From: Methanobacterium sp.
GTDB lineage: Archaea > Methanobacteriota > Methanobacteria > Methanobacteriales > Methanobacteriaceae
Length of the DNA stretch: 17,487 nucleotides
Reading direction: 5' to 3'
Assembly (NCBI GenBank): GCA_003158115.1
Contig: PMGM01000083.1
Location: forward strand, 2,528-20,014
Shown: piece by piece, positions 1 to 8,662 of the stretch
How the letters are laid out: each line of letters opens with the position of its first letter
How positions within the stretch are numbered: position 1 is the stretch's first letter
The notes under the pieces: model-generated
What the model saw: the letters and a program-made list of their open reading frames with translations, nothing else
Told to the model about the DNA's origin: nothing
Database searches by the model: none
Program-made: the position numbers and the translations under genes

Positions 1-108
1 GTACAGATGTTTCCAAGTAACCTAATGGCTAATATGTTCCATTTCTCCGAAGCAGAATTCTTTGAAGTTGCTGAAACTGAAAAAGCAGTTCCAAAAGTTA
101 AATTTTAG
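1..108 (+). CDS. LemA family protein, C-terminal end (partial)
   Basis: Only the last 35 codons are inside the window; the gene begins before position 1 and ends at the TAG at 106-108. The visible tail, with [12 protein letters not shown] and a final PKVKF, has the layout of LemA C-termini: a Y/FPSN-(L/I)xA-x2-F stretch, an acidic segment containing EFFEV, then a terminal V-x-F. LemA proteins are membrane-anchored helical-bundle proteins of unsettled function. The stop codon lies 9 bp before the ATG of the next gene, a DUF2207 protein, so the two are probably co-transcribed; LemA genes often lie beside DUF2207 or TPM-domain genes. The fold cannot be checked from so short a piece. Confidence 0.82.
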   Translation, partial: VQMFPSNLMANMFHFSEAEFFEVAETEKAVPKVKF

Positions 109-117
109 GTGAAAAAT

Positions 118-1929
118 ATGGATAAAACTGTTTATCTAGCTTTAACCATCTTTTTTTCAATCTCTCTACTTGCAGGTACAGGAGCATCATTTGCAGCTAA
201 TGACAACAGCTATTCAATACCCCTCATAAACGAAGATCTCTATGTACAGAGCGATGGAACACTCCATGTAAAGGAAGTTATTCACTACTCATTCATTGGA
301 ACATTCCATGGCATATACAGGGACATACCTTTAACAGGTTCTCAGCAAATATCCGATGTAAAAGTAACATCAACGGGTGCATATTCAAATTATACCATTA
401 TAAATGACGGGACAACTAAACGTATACAAGTTTTCCTCTATTCAAATCCACAAAAAACAATTCCAATCACCAATAGAAATGTGGATGTAACCATTCAATA
501 CAATTTTCTAAACGGTATCAATGTATACAATGATATAGGGGAATTACAGTACAAACTGGTTGGTCAAAGTTGGGCCGTGGCTGTGGGAAAGGTTATTGCA
601 AATATACATGTAAACTCTAGTCAGGGTGTACGTTACTGGCTAAACCCGCCCTACTATGCAACAAATTCAAGTTGGAACAACAATGTTTTACAGGTAACAA
701 GTACAAGCATCCCATCAGGCCAGTATTTCGAAGTGAGAATGGTCATACCTAAAAATCAGTTTCTAGCTAATCCCATAAATGCCAACAGAATAAATCAGAA
801 CGGATTAGGTAGTATAATAGTTATTCAAAACGATTATCAGAACAGTCTTAACTTTAAAACCTGGCTGTACCATATACTCTCAGTGTTAATGTTACTGGCA
901 TTGTTCATACCTTTAATCATCTATCTCCGCTATGGAAGAGAACCTAAAATTGATTACAAGGCAGAATATGAAAGGGACATACCAACTAATGATCCCCCGG
1001 CCATTGTTAATGCGATATGTGGGTCGGGATTATCAAAGAAAATTGGAAAACCTGATATGGATGGTTTTAAAGCAACTATCATGGATCTCATCAACCGGAA
1101 ATACCTTATTATAGAGAAGGAACACTCCGATATGGAGGGTTATGGATTAAGGGAGCCAATGTTTTTAAAGGTTAACGCTAACCAGGATTCTTCGACTCTC
1201 GAAGAATTTGAACTCGATGTAATGAATTTCCTTAAACGATTTGAAGAGAATGGTTTCATATCTATGGACAGAATTTCTGATGATCTGTCAGATCCTCAAA
1301 TAGCAGATAGTTTCAGAAACACCTATAACAGTTGGACAAATGATATTAAATCAAAATTTTTAGATGATAATGAACTTAACAAGTTCTTCAACAGGAAGGG
1401 TGATTCTCTCCTGAAAATATTTGGATGGGTTAGCTTAGTTGTAGCTGCAGCTGTATTTATATTCACTATAACTGACTTGTTACCTGCAGCAAGATTAGCC
1501 CTCTTAGTGTCCATTATACTGGGGGTTGTGGCAATTATTTCAATTATCCTTCCTGAGAAGATAGCTGGACAGTGGACAACCTATGGTGAGGAATATGATG
1601 CTAAATGGCATAATTTTAAACAATATATCAAGGATTTCAGTTTAATGAAGGAATATCCGCCTGAATCAATTGCCATCTGGAACAAATACCTTGTCTATGC
1701 AACTGCACTTGCTGCTGCTGATGCCGTTAAAAAAGCTATGGAACTCAATGTGCCTGGTGAACAACTAGAAGCAAGCGAAATTTACATGTTCTACTACTTC
1801 GGTGGAGATATGCTCCTTACATCTGCATTTAACATAGGTATAAACCCTGCATCAGGAGCTCTTGATACTTTGGATACCATTGGAAATATTGGTGGCGGTT
1901 TTGGTGGAGGTGGGGGAGGAGCATTCTAA
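118..1929 (+). CDS. DUF2207 family membrane protein
   Basis: A 603-aa protein. ATG 118 is chosen because AGGTGA at 107-112, overlapping the lemA stop, is a good ribosome binding site 5 bp upstream; the GTG at 109 lies inside that site. A signal peptide ends near [10 protein letters not shown] roughly 200-residue extracytoplasmic domain follows, with the typical DUF2207 opening in which a line of secreted beta strands leads into GIYRDIP. A transmembrane segment lies near residues 253-273, then a cytoplasmic domain starting at an RYGREP-like turn, two more membrane segments near 435-480, and a glycine-rich tail ending GGGGGGAF. Length and order match the family. The biochemical function is unknown; linkage to LemA is the main clue and suggests an envelope complex. 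Confidence 0.9.
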   Translation: MDKTVYLALTIFFSISLLAGTGASFAANDNSYSIPLINEDLYVQSDGTLHVKEVIHYSFIGTFHGIYRDIPLTGSQQISDVKVTSTGAYSNYTIINDGTTKRIQVFLYSNPQKTIPITNRNVDVTIQYNFLNGINVYNDIGELQYKLVGQSWAVAVGKVIANIHVNSSQGVRYWLNPPYYATNSSWNNNVLQVTSTSIPSGQYFEVRMVIPKNQFLANPINANRINQNGLGSIIVIQNDYQNSLNFKTWLYHILSVLMLLALFIPLIIYLRYGREPKIDYKAEYERDIPTNDPPAIVNAICGSGLSKKIGKPDMDGFKATIMDLINRKYLIIEKEHSDMEGYGLREPMFLKVNANQDSSTLEEFELDVMNFLKRFEENGFISMDRISDDLSDPQIADSFRNTYNSWTNDIKSKFLDDNELNKFFNRKGDSLLKIFGWVSLVVAAAVFIFTITDLLPAARLALLVSIILGVVAIISIILPEKIAGQWTTYGEEYDAKWHNFKQYIKDFSLMKEYPPESIAIWNKYLVYATALAAADAVKKAMELNVPGEQLEASEIYMFYYFGGDMLLTSAFNIGINPASGALDTLDTIGNIGGGFGGGGGGAF

Positions 1930-1981
1930 AGAAATATAAAAAAATTTATATTAATTTGGAATTTTTCTAAAAACTAACCCA

Positions 1982-1999
1982 TTTTTTTTAAGTTTTTTT
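1982..1999 (+). terminator. Oligo-T terminator after the LemA/DUF2207 operon
   Basis: Eight Ts (1982-1989) and seven Ts (1993-1999) lie 53-70 bp after the DUF2207 stop codon. Archaeal RNA polymerase terminates at such runs without needing a hairpin. No gene overlaps them. Confidence 0.55.
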
Positions 2000-2004
2000 G
2001 CTTC

Positions 2005-2050
2005 AAATATAAATCTGATAAATTTTTTAATCTTAATATAAATCGGGGGA
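2005..2050 (+). promoter_or_regulatory. TATA box and ribosome binding site of the 209-aa gene
   Basis: AAATATAAAT at 2005-2014 fits an archaeal TATA box and would place the transcript start near 2035-2040. GGGGGA at 2045-2050 is then inside a short leader, 8 bp before ATG 2059. A second TATA-like string at 2034-2043 is too close to leave room for a leader. Confidence 0.4.
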
Positions 2051-2058
2051 TTTGGTGG

Positions 2059-2688
2059 ATGTATGAGTATGGGGTGGAATTTTATGAAGATCTTATTGAT
2101 TATGTTCTTTACAGATTTCATGTGAATACTATAAATTATAAGGTGTTACTGTTAACTGATTCAGAATTTGAGGTTTTTAATTATGAATGTGATGTTGTTA
2201 AAACCTTTTATTATATGATAACCCTCAATAATGAATTTGGATTTAACACCTACAAGGATAAATACTATGGAATGTTAACAAAAGAATATGGGGAGTTTTT
2301 TTATCAAAGTGAGGATGATTCATATATATCTGCTGCTTTAATTCATATTAACAAAGTATATAATACTATTGCTCCAGTATATGGTGCAATTGAAATTTTA
2401 AATGATTATAAAGGCACAGATAAAGATGTTTCTTTTTTGTATAAACTTCTAACAGAAAACTCAGAATATGAATATCTTGTACTGCTAAGGGATACAAGAC
2501 ACAAGGATCTTTTCAATGAAGATCTGGATGATAATAAAATATATTTTGATGTTATACACGAGGCATTACACATTGTTGAACATGAAAAACCAAGGGCATG
2601 GTGGAAAATTTGGATGAAAAAGCATAAAACCGCTGAAGAAATGGATGAAACAACCAATCAGCTTTATAATGAATGGATTGAATTGTAA
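2059..2688 (+). CDS. Hypothetical protein with an HEALH motif
   Basis: I do not recognise this 209-aa protein. It is acidic, rich in Tyr, Asp and Glu, has no signal peptide or membrane segment, and looks mostly helical. Near the C-terminus, residues 164-173 read DVIHEALHIV, which fits the HExxH zinc-binding signature of metallopeptidases (H167, E168, H171) with hydrophobic residues around it; further Glu and His follow at 175-177. Such a motif so close to the end of the chain, without a clear third ligand, may be chance. The ATG has GGGGGA 8 bp upstream. It is flanked by AT-rich gaps and so looks monocistronic. The coding assignment is firm because the frame is long and free of stops in DNA where stops are frequent. 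Confidence 0.75.
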   Translation: MYEYGVEFYEDLIDYVLYRFHVNTINYKVLLLTDSEFEVFNYECDVVKTFYYMITLNNEFGFNTYKDKYYGMLTKEYGEFFYQSEDDSYISAALIHINKVYNTIAPVYGAIEILNDYKGTDKDVSFLYKLLTENSEYEYLVLLRDTRHKDLFNEDLDDNKIYFDVIHEALHIVEHEKPRAWWKIWMKKHKTAEEMDETTNQLYNEWIEL

Positions 2689-3281
2689 AATTTAAGATAA
2701 ATAAAAATTAAATTATTATATCCTTTCTATTCCAACATCATTAAACATTTTATAATCATTAAAATAATATTAATACTAAAATTTTAATTTTCATAGTAAC
2801 TTTTTTATCTAACACTATACATAAATAATATTAATCTAATTTCGATGGGATTTACAAAATAAATGTATCTAATATTATTTATAACAAAAAACTTTGCATT
2901 AGATAATTTAATAAAAAAATATAAAAACACAAAGTATATATACTAGAAAAACATATATTAGATAGAACAGATAAGAATAGTTTTATTTATTTTTTAGTTC
3001 TTCATGGTTTTTGTAATTTTTAAACTTAAATAAATTTAATTTACATATAAATTGTAACTTACTGTTTAATTTGTATTTATGATGCATTAACAAGTATTCA
3101 ATGATTTTTATTGAGATTTAAATTTGAAAATAATTTTGTTATTTGAGTTATCTATATTTCAGAAATAAATTACCTTAAAAAATTTAAAATTTTGTTTAGA
3201 CTTTTATTGGATGGAAAAAAAATATTTGATGCCATATTGTCTAGAATGGAAAAATTGTATAATATTATCGGAGGGCAAAAT
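2689..3281. other. AT-rich intergenic region before the TFE gene
   Basis: No ORF with a ribosome binding site was found on either strand. The stretch holds a long inverted repeat (2821-2882) and a TATA-like string, TTTAAAATTTTG near 3183-3194, which could drive the TFE gene with a leader of about 70 nt. Nothing else stands out. Confidence 0.5.
2821..2882. repeat. 13-bp perfect inverted repeat
   Basis: ATAAATAATATTA at 2821-2833 is matched by its exact reverse complement at 2870-2882, with 36 bp between. All bases are A or T, so chance is a real possibility. Confidence 0.45.
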
Positions 3282-3776
3282 ATGCTAAGCGATCCAATAG
3301 TTCAGGAAATATTAATGGATATTACTAATGATGAGAAAAGCAGCGTTTCAATCATTGAATGTATTCTAAAGGGTAAAACATTTGATGAAGAAATTGCAGA
3401 AGAAACCGAGTTAAGGTTGAATATCGTGAGAAAAGTCCTATACAAATTATACGATGCAGGAATAGCTTCTTATAAAAGAAGCAGGGATCCTGAAACCAAC
3501 TGGTATATTTACAGCTGGAAATTTGATCAAGAAAAAGTTTTTGATATTATAAGCGAGAAATATGAAAAGTTTTCAGCCGAGATTGAAAAATCTTTAGAAT
3601 ACGAAGAAGAAAATATGTTCTTTGCTTGTAAAGACAATGGTCACAGATATAAATTTGACGAAGCTACTGAAAACAACTTTACATGTCCAAAATGTGGAGA
3701 ATCTCTGGAATATCAGGACAATTCTACTATAATAGTAGAACTGAAACAGATGATGAAAAAGAATCAGCAGGCTTAA
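3282..3776 (+). CDS. tfe: Transcription factor E, alpha subunit (TFE)
   Basis: A 164-aa archaeal homologue of TFIIE-alpha, which helps RNA polymerase and TBP/TFB open promoter DNA. ATG 3282 is chosen because GGAGGG at 3270-3275 sits 6 bp upstream; the in-frame extension back to 3192 has no such site. Residues 1-85 are the extended winged helix, with the typical [20 protein letters not shown] recognition-helix region and the [17 protein letters not shown] wing. A charged helical linker follows (86-110), then the zinc ribbon. In the ribbon the second knuckle is normal (C135-x2-C138, FTCPKCG), but the first reads C116-x4-H121, with His or nothing where a second Cys is usual. Length is normal for the family. 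Hairpins follow the stop codon. Confidence 0.93.
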   Translation: MLSDPIVQEILMDITNDEKSSVSIIECILKGKTFDEEIAEETELRLNIVRKVLYKLYDAGIASYKRSRDPETNWYIYSWKFDQEKVFDIISEKYEKFSAEIEKSLEYEEENMFFACKDNGHRYKFDEATENNFTCPKCGESLEYQDNSTIIVELKQMMKKNQQA

Positions 3777-3818
3777 ATAATTATTCAGAATAATTATTTC
3801 TGCTTCATATTTATGAAG
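3775..3818 (+). repeat. Two tandem hairpins at the TFE stop codon
   Basis: AAATAATTATTC (3775-3786) and its exact complement (3788-3799) form a 12-bp stem with a one-base centre and overlap the stop codon. CTTCATA (3803-3809) and TATGAAG (3812-3818) form a 7-bp stem 3 bp later. They could protect the 3' end, help termination or bind a protein. Confidence 0.6.
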
Positions 3819-3845
3819 AGGAAATTCTGATTTATTTTTATTATT

Positions 3846-3866
3846 AAAGGATTTTAACTCCTTTTT
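3846..3866 (+). terminator. Hairpin plus T-run after TFE
   Basis: AAAGGA (3846-3851) and TCCTTT (3859-3864) form a 6-bp stem with a 7-nt loop, and the T-run continues to 3866. It is the third hairpin within 90 nt of the TFE stop codon and the only one followed by Ts. Confidence 0.5.
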
Positions 3867-3891
3867 ATTTGAATAACCTAATCCACTGGAG

Positions 3892-4221
3892 ATGATTAAT
3901 ATTTTATTGAAAAATGAATTAAAAAGTTTGAATAATGATCTTATTTTAAGGGCTCGTCAGGGTAAATGTGGAGAAATTAATATCCATGAAATGTTAAAGG
4001 CTATTAGTGTGCTCGATAAATCCGATGCAGGACAAGCATATCTATTAAATCATCACAGTGACGAAGAGTTTGACGACCTTGTAAAAATGCTTAATGAAAT
4101 AACCTATGATATGAGGGATGGAAAGATGAATATAGCTGATCTCACAAATAAATACATAGATTTAATTCCTAATATAGAAGACGGACCTCAAATTGAAGAA
4201 GAGATTTCTCAAATTGAATAG
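3892..4221 (+). CDS. Small acidic hypothetical protein
   Basis: A 109-aa soluble protein, mostly helical and strongly acidic at the C-terminus, which ends in a Glu/Ile-rich stretch. I do not recognise it. It has no signal peptide and no cysteine pair (one Cys, in GKCGEINIHEML). The start is uncertain. ATG 3892 is immediately preceded by GGAG, too close to serve it. GGAGATGAT at 3888-3896 closely matches the usual GGAGGTGAT site and would serve the in-frame TTG at 3907, giving a 104-aa protein beginning MKNELKSL. The TFE gene lies 115 bp upstream but a hairpin with a T-run separates them. Confidence 0.72.
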   Translation: MINILLKNELKSLNNDLILRARQGKCGEINIHEMLKAISVLDKSDAGQAYLLNHHSDEEFDDLVKMLNEITYDMRDGKMNIADLTNKYIDLIPNIEDGPQIEEEISQIE

Positions 4222-4685
4222 ATTATTAATCTTTTTTTACTTGAATTCTATTTTACTAAAATACATTTATCATATTCTTTTGACTAAAAATAAATATTAT
4301 TTACAGATCTTTATTTTAATTTTAATAAAGACTGTTAATTTTTATTAATTTTGTTGAGTCATTTGTCTATAAAGTAATAATATATTTAAATTAAAAACAT
4401 ATATCTCCAATCTATATTCTAATCAAATACTAATACTATTTTTAATATGTGTTCGGTTCTAATTTCTAGCGTTAAATGGTATATATTTCTCTATTAATGT
4501 ACAAAATATGCTCAATATAATTTTAATTGTTTTAAGTCAGATGAAAACGAGTAATGACGAGTTAAATTAGATATTAGAATTATAATGCCTGTTTTTAATG
4601 GAAATTTAAATAAAAAGGTTTATATATTAATTTAAAGAAATTTCAAGTAGTTCACATTTATCTAAATCAATAATTTTTAGATTTT
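4222..4685. other. Intergenic region with the promoter of the first transglutaminase gene
   Basis: No supported gene. Seven Ts at 4232-4238 probably terminate the preceding gene. A direct repeat ACGAGT (4547-4552 and 4557-4562, spaced 10 bp) lies about 60 bp before AAGGTTTATATATTAA (4615-4630), a good BRE/TATA element that would start transcription near 4650. Confidence 0.5.
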
Positions 4686-5933
4686 GTGCAGGGAGGCGGT
4701 ATAATTAATAGAAAATTCCTATCAATTTTGCTATTACTACTAACAATTGCATTACCATTGAATGTAGACGCAATTTCAGCGGCAGCAACCAATCAAACAA
4801 ATGACAATTCTAGTCTAAACCAAGCCGTACAAACAACCCCTGAACAAAACTCAACACAAATATCAAATAAATCAACAAATAACATTACACAAGCTAATAT
4901 TAAAAATATTACGGACGCATCAACATCCCAGGTAAATTATGCAGCTGCAGGAACAGCTAAAACTACTACTCCAGTTACATTAACACTGAGTAAAATCAAT
5001 ACTGCTGCATCTAAAATGGTGACGTATGTAAAAACCAACCATAAATTACCCGCTTATATTGTTGTTTCTGGTAAAAACATGACATTATCGCAGTTTTTAT
5101 ACTTGTTAACAGTTGACATAATAAAAGTTAACTCAAACTCCAAAACATCAATTACTCTTAAAACAGTTAAAACTCCTGTATTATCTGTAGCTGAAACATT
5201 TACAAACGGTAACATTCAGAAAACAGAATATATTACCATTGCAAAAAATGTTTACAATTATATTAATTCACATGGAACAGCTCCTGTAACTGCAAGCAGT
5301 TCAAGAGGATTAATACGATATGAATCATTAATTTATTCATACTCTAAAATATTAAGTTACTATGGCACTAATAAAAGATTACCAGCCTACGTATCCGTTC
5401 AGCGTGGAATGGTAAAAACACCCACAATCAGTGCTTCATCTTCATCATCCAGTCAAATTACTGTTGTTATACCTGCATCTATACTGCCATACTTGGACCC
5501 AACAAATAATTGTCAATCTAATAGTACGGTTATTAAATCTTACGCAGCATCAATTACCAGTGGACTTACAACTCAAAAAGATAAAGCAGTTGCTATTTTC
5601 AATTGGGTGAGGGATAACATTGGTTATTCATTCTATTACAACACCAAGTATGGTGCTCTTGGAACTTTAACTTCCAAAACAGCAAACTGTGTTGATACAT
5701 CCCATTTAATGATAGCACTTATGAGGGCAGCAGGAATTCCAGCTGAATATGAGCATGTATACGCACAATTTACTAGTGGAAACTGGTACGGCCATGTCAT
5801 TGCATTAGTATACATTAATGGTGTATGGTACAAAGCAGATGGTACAAGTTCAAGAAACCAATTTGGAGTTGTTAACAATTGGAACACAACTACGGCCACG
5901 GTGTATGGAACGTATAAAGAACTTCCTTTCTAA
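4686..5933 (+). CDS. Secreted transglutaminase-fold protein with pseudomurein-binding repeats
   Basis: Probably a cell-wall enzyme that cleaves or remodels pseudomurein peptide bonds. Numbered from GTG 4686 (415 aa): signal peptide to about residue 30; Asn/Thr/Ser-rich linker; a pseudomurein-binding repeat at about 103-150, with LPAYIVVSGKNMTLSQFLYL; a second, weaker one at about 180-240, with RLPAYVSV; then a transglutaminase-like domain at 260-415 with Cys335 (ANCVD), His370 (WYGH) and Asp385 (KADG). The Cys-His-Asp spacing of 35 and 15 is identical in the two paralogues at 9782-10594 and 11414-12319. Pseudomurein endoisopeptidases of family C71 use the same kind of triad, but I cannot say which bond this one cuts. 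GTG 4686 has no ribosome binding site; a strong one lies inside the frame at 4692-4700 and points to ATT 4704 as start. Confidence 0.88.
   Translation: MQGGGIINRKFLSILLLLLTIALPLNVDAISAAATNQTNDNSSLNQAVQTTPEQNSTQISNKSTNNITQANIKNITDASTSQVNYAAAGTAKTTTPVTLTLSKINTAASKMVTYVKTNHKLPAYIVVSGKNMTLSQFLYLLTVDIIKVNSNSKTSITLKTVKTPVLSVAETFTNGNIQKTEYITIAKNVYNYINSHGTAPVTASSSRGLIRYESLIYSYSKILSYYGTNKRLPAYVSVQRGMVKTPTISASSSSSSQITVVIPASILPYLDPTNNCQSNSTVIKSYAASITSGLTTQKDKAVAIFNWVRDNIGYSFYYNTKYGALGTLTSKTANCVDTSHLMIALMRAAGIPAEYEHVYAQFTSGNWYGHVIALVYINGVWYKADGTSSRNQFGVVNNWNTTTATVYGTYKELPF
4692..4706 (+). promoter_or_regulatory. GGAGGCGGT ribosome binding site pointing to an ATT start
   Basis: GGAGGCGGT at 4692-4700 is followed, 7 nt after GGAGG, by the codon ATT (4704-4706). 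No ATG, GTG or TTG is in frame at this distance. Starting at ATT gives MNRKFLSILLLL, a classic signal peptide beginning. The same arrangement occurs in the paralogue at 12319. Confidence 0.5.
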
Positions 5934-5938
5934 CTATA

Positions 5939-5946
5939 TTTTTTTT
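5939..5946 (+). terminator. Oligo-T terminator of the transglutaminase gene
   Basis: Eight consecutive Ts begin 6 bp after the stop codon, where transcription converges with the gene on the opposite strand. Confidence 0.6.
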
Positions 5947-6203
5947 AATCAGGTTCTTAACATATTCTAACATCTGAAATAAATTTTTATATCAAAAAAT
6001 CTATTTTTAAAAAAATTATTAGGCAACCATTGCTTAGAGCATGCTATGAATAGAACATATTTGTTACGATAACCTATGCATAAAACAACTGTTATAATTA
6101 GAAAATAGGATTTGATCCCCATTTATGCTATTTTTCTTTAATCTATACATCCACATACCCATAACTTTTAGTATAAACATTTAATTTGTAAACTAGCGAA
6201 ATT

Positions 6204-6211
6204 AAAAAAAA
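6204..6211 (-). terminator. Oligo-T terminator of the caspase-fold/CARDB gene
   Basis: Eight Ts in the minus-strand transcript, 32 bp after the stop codon of the gene ending at 6243. Confidence 0.55.
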
Positions 6212-6242
6212 TAATTGCTTGATCATAACCTTTGGACTGTTT

Positions 6243-7754
6243 TTATACTTTTTTAATAGTGCCCATATTGTAGTTGTTGCTTTCATTAGTTTCGGGTACT
6301 GTTTTATTTGCGTCAACGTAGGCTGCCACATAATATTCGCTTGCAACTATGCCTTTTGGCAGGGTTATGGTAAGGGTCTGTTTTTTGGTTAAACCAGCCC
6401 CAAGTCCTTTGTAAATGTACTTTCCAATATATTTATTTGTTGTTGTCCCTTTTTTCTTAATGTAATAGTGTACACTGTATGTGCTGGCTGCGATTTTTCC
6501 ATTATTTTTTATGGTATTAGAAATCACTAATGTCTTTGTTCCCTTTAATTTTGCTGATATATTCGATATAACCAGATCAGCACCATTAATATTAATCGTT
6601 GTTGAGCTCAGTTTCTTGTTATTATTTTCATTGGTTTCAGGATCTGTCTGCTCACTATCTGCATATGTTAAAATGTAATAACTACCAGCTTTTACATTGG
6701 TTGGCACTGTTAACTTGGTATTTAATTGTTTACTTGCAAGCCCAGCAAGGCTTGATATGAAACTTTGTCCCATGTAAATATTAGAGCTTGATGAATTCTT
6801 TTTAAGGTAATAATTAACATAGAAGCTGCTTGAAGACACGTTAATAATGTTACTTATAGTGTTAGAAACGTAAATGGTCCTGCCACTTAATCCATTAGCA
6901 GGTGCTGTTACTTCAATAACTGTCAAGTCAGATTGGTAAGGATTTTTGGATCTATCACCATCGTACCATGCTTCGGCTGCACTATCATTATATGCTGTAC
7001 ACTGGGAAGCTGTTGGGAATTGCCCGAGCCAATTACCTACAAAAGCAGAATATCCATTAGGATTACGCCAAACAGCAACATTATTGTAGATGTTAGATTT
7101 GTAAATTGCACCATAGGGATTTCCTGCATTGATAGTACCAAAATTCTTAGCCCCATCTATAAATTCTTTAACCATGTCTAAACCTGCCCCATTATATGCT
7201 GTTGCATAATAATTTGCACCAGATCCAGTGAACATACTGGCAAAGTTGTATATAGTTGGAATTGGATTGGAAACCTGATTATCATCCACCCATCCCGTTG
7301 AAAAACATGCTTGAAGTATTATTACAGGGATATTCTGTTTTACTGGTGCGGTAAAAAGTTGACCATTCCATCCTTCCCGCATCTGGTTTCCAACACCCCA
7401 TATGAAATCATTTGAACCAACAATAGCATATGGTGGAGTTGCAACACCCCCTTTCATATTGTAATTATCAGATTCATATCCTCCGTGTCCTGCATAGATG
7501 ATAGCATCGGCTCCATACATACCCTTTAAGATATTTTTAGTGGTAGCATTTGATCCTAAAAGTTCAACCACTGGATATCCATGAGATTTAAGCAAATTTC
7601 CAATGCTTATTGCTTCAGAGTTAGCTGTTGGGATATCACCTAAGGAATCGCCTATGATCAATATTTGGGCATCTGAATATGGCATGTAACTGCACATAAT
7701 TGTCAATGAAACTGCAAATACAATAAATATCTTCATTAATTTTTTTTGATTCAA
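6243..7754 (-). CDS. Secreted caspase-fold (clan CD-like) peptidase with two CARDB domains
   Basis: A 503-aa exported protein. The TTG at 7754 is taken as start because GGGTG lies 7 bp upstream. A signal peptide covers about residues 1-29. Residues 30-270 look like a clan CD cysteine peptidase: a strand-rich start, ILIIGDSLGD, then DAIIYAGHGG with His90, and VIILQACFSTGW with Cys150, the two short motifs that carry the catalytic dyad in caspases, gingipains and CHAT proteins. Two CARDB adhesion-like Ig domains follow, at about 275-385 and 390-500, each ending in a D-x-PETNE-x-NN signature. The substrate is unknown; surface protein processing is plausible given the neighbours. The peptidase call rests on motifs only; N-terminal similarity to C25-type domains is inferred. 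Confidence 0.82.
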   Translation of the reverse strand: MNQKKLMKIFIVFAVSLTIMCSYMPYSDAQILIIGDSLGDIPTANSEAISIGNLLKSHGYPVVELLGSNATTKNILKGMYGADAIIYAGHGGYESDNYNMKGGVATPPYAIVGSNDFIWGVGNQMREGWNGQLFTAPVKQNIPVIILQACFSTGWVDDNQVSNPIPTIYNFASMFTGSGANYYATAYNGAGLDMVKEFIDGAKNFGTINAGNPYGAIYKSNIYNNVAVWRNPNGYSAFVGNWLGQFPTASQCTAYNDSAAEAWYDGDRSKNPYQSDLTVIEVTAPANGLSGRTIYVSNTISNIINVSSSSFYVNYYLKKNSSSSNIYMGQSFISSLAGLASKQLNTKLTVPTNVKAGSYYILTYADSEQTDPETNENNNKKLSSTTININGADLVISNISAKLKGTKTLVISNTIKNNGKIAASTYSVHYYIKKKGTTTNKYIGKYIYKGLGAGLTKKQTLTITLPKGIVASEYYVAAYVDANKTVPETNESNNYNMGTIKKV

Positions 7755-7999
7755 ATCAATACACCCATCGTAAAGTTAAATATAAAATGAAAATAATTAC
7801 GCTTTTTCAAAATTAATTTAATATTTTTATAATTATCATCACAATGATATATAATTATCTACAAAACCCGTGAAAATAAGACTTTGGAATTAATCATGGT
7901 GTTAAAGAATTTATTATACTAATAAATATCCATTACATAATTTAAATAAAACCATTTTAAAAAATAAATAAAAAACTTTAGTATTTAGATTTTTTAATT

Positions 8000-8662
8000 T
8001 CACCAGTATCCATCTGTAAACCTAATTCTAACCCAATCTTTCCCTCTGCTGGTAAGATAGCCCCCTAAAGCAGTTAGATACATGATTATGGGATATATAA
8101 TCAACCTTTCTGCACCACCCTTACCAAATATGTCCAATGGATTGTTGGGTCCGATACCGAAAATAAGTGGAGAAAGTATTGTTAAAAGGGCTACTAAACC
8201 TAAAATTATAGATATAATGGTCATTGGAATATTAATACCCAATCTGTAGCTGAATAATAGCGAAAAACTTCCAAAGAAGAATGCTATTGTCGCGAAGGCT
8301 ACGTGGATTCCATGAGTATATTCTGGAAATACTCCTAATGCAGCAATACAAAAGCCGAAAATAGCCAGACACGATGAGAAAAGACGACAGCCACCACTTT
8401 TAATGATTAAATAAGCAGAAGATATGAGTAATATTCCCAATATGATACTAAACACATTAAAAATGGTTGCAGCTGGTTCTATCAACGGTAACATACCACC
8501 TATATCACTTAAACTATTGGTAGCAATACTGTATCCTGGAAATAGTGATTCTACGATGTTAATAGCTAATATATACATTATACCGCCAATCACTAACAAA
8601 ATTCCAGCCATCTTATAATACTCTTTATCCGGTTTGAAAATACTTCCTTTTTGAAATTTCAT
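8000..8662 (-). CDS. DUF998 family integral membrane protein
   Basis: A 220-aa protein with about six membrane segments. ATG 8662 is preferred over the in-frame GTG at 8671 because that GTG is part of the ribosome binding site AAGGTG, 6 bp before the ATG. The segment ATNSLSDIGG after the first membrane helix, followed by PAATIFNVFSIILGILL, is the DUF998 signature; EYTHGIHVAFATIAFFFGS fits the later conserved His-containing helix. The biochemical role of DUF998 proteins is not established. It is a single-gene unit, 245 bp upstream of the caspase-fold gene on the same strand. Confidence 0.85.
   Translation of the reverse strand: MKFQKGSIFKPDKEYYKMAGILLVIGGIMYILAINIVESLFPGYSIATNSLSDIGGMLPLIEPAATIFNVFSIILGILLISSAYLIIKSGGCRLFSSCLAIFGFCIAALGVFPEYTHGIHVAFATIAFFFGSFSLLFSYRLGINIPMTIISIILGLVALLTILSPLIFGIGPNNPLDIFGKGGAERLIIYPIIMYLTALGGYLTSRGKDWVRIRFTDGYW

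Larger units (their letters stand above)
5934..6242. other. Convergent intergenic region
   Basis: No supported gene. On the minus strand a small stem GCAA/TTGC at about 6024-6034 is followed by a T7 run (6011-6017), which might be a second terminator or the end of a short RNA. The rest is plain AT-rich DNA. Confidence 0.35.

Noticed and set aside
109..111. GTG 109, TTG 9168, GTG 8671 and the 3192 start as true gene starts
   Set aside because: Each lies inside or before a ribosome binding site or promoter that serves a later in-frame ATG (118, 9192, 8662, 3282).
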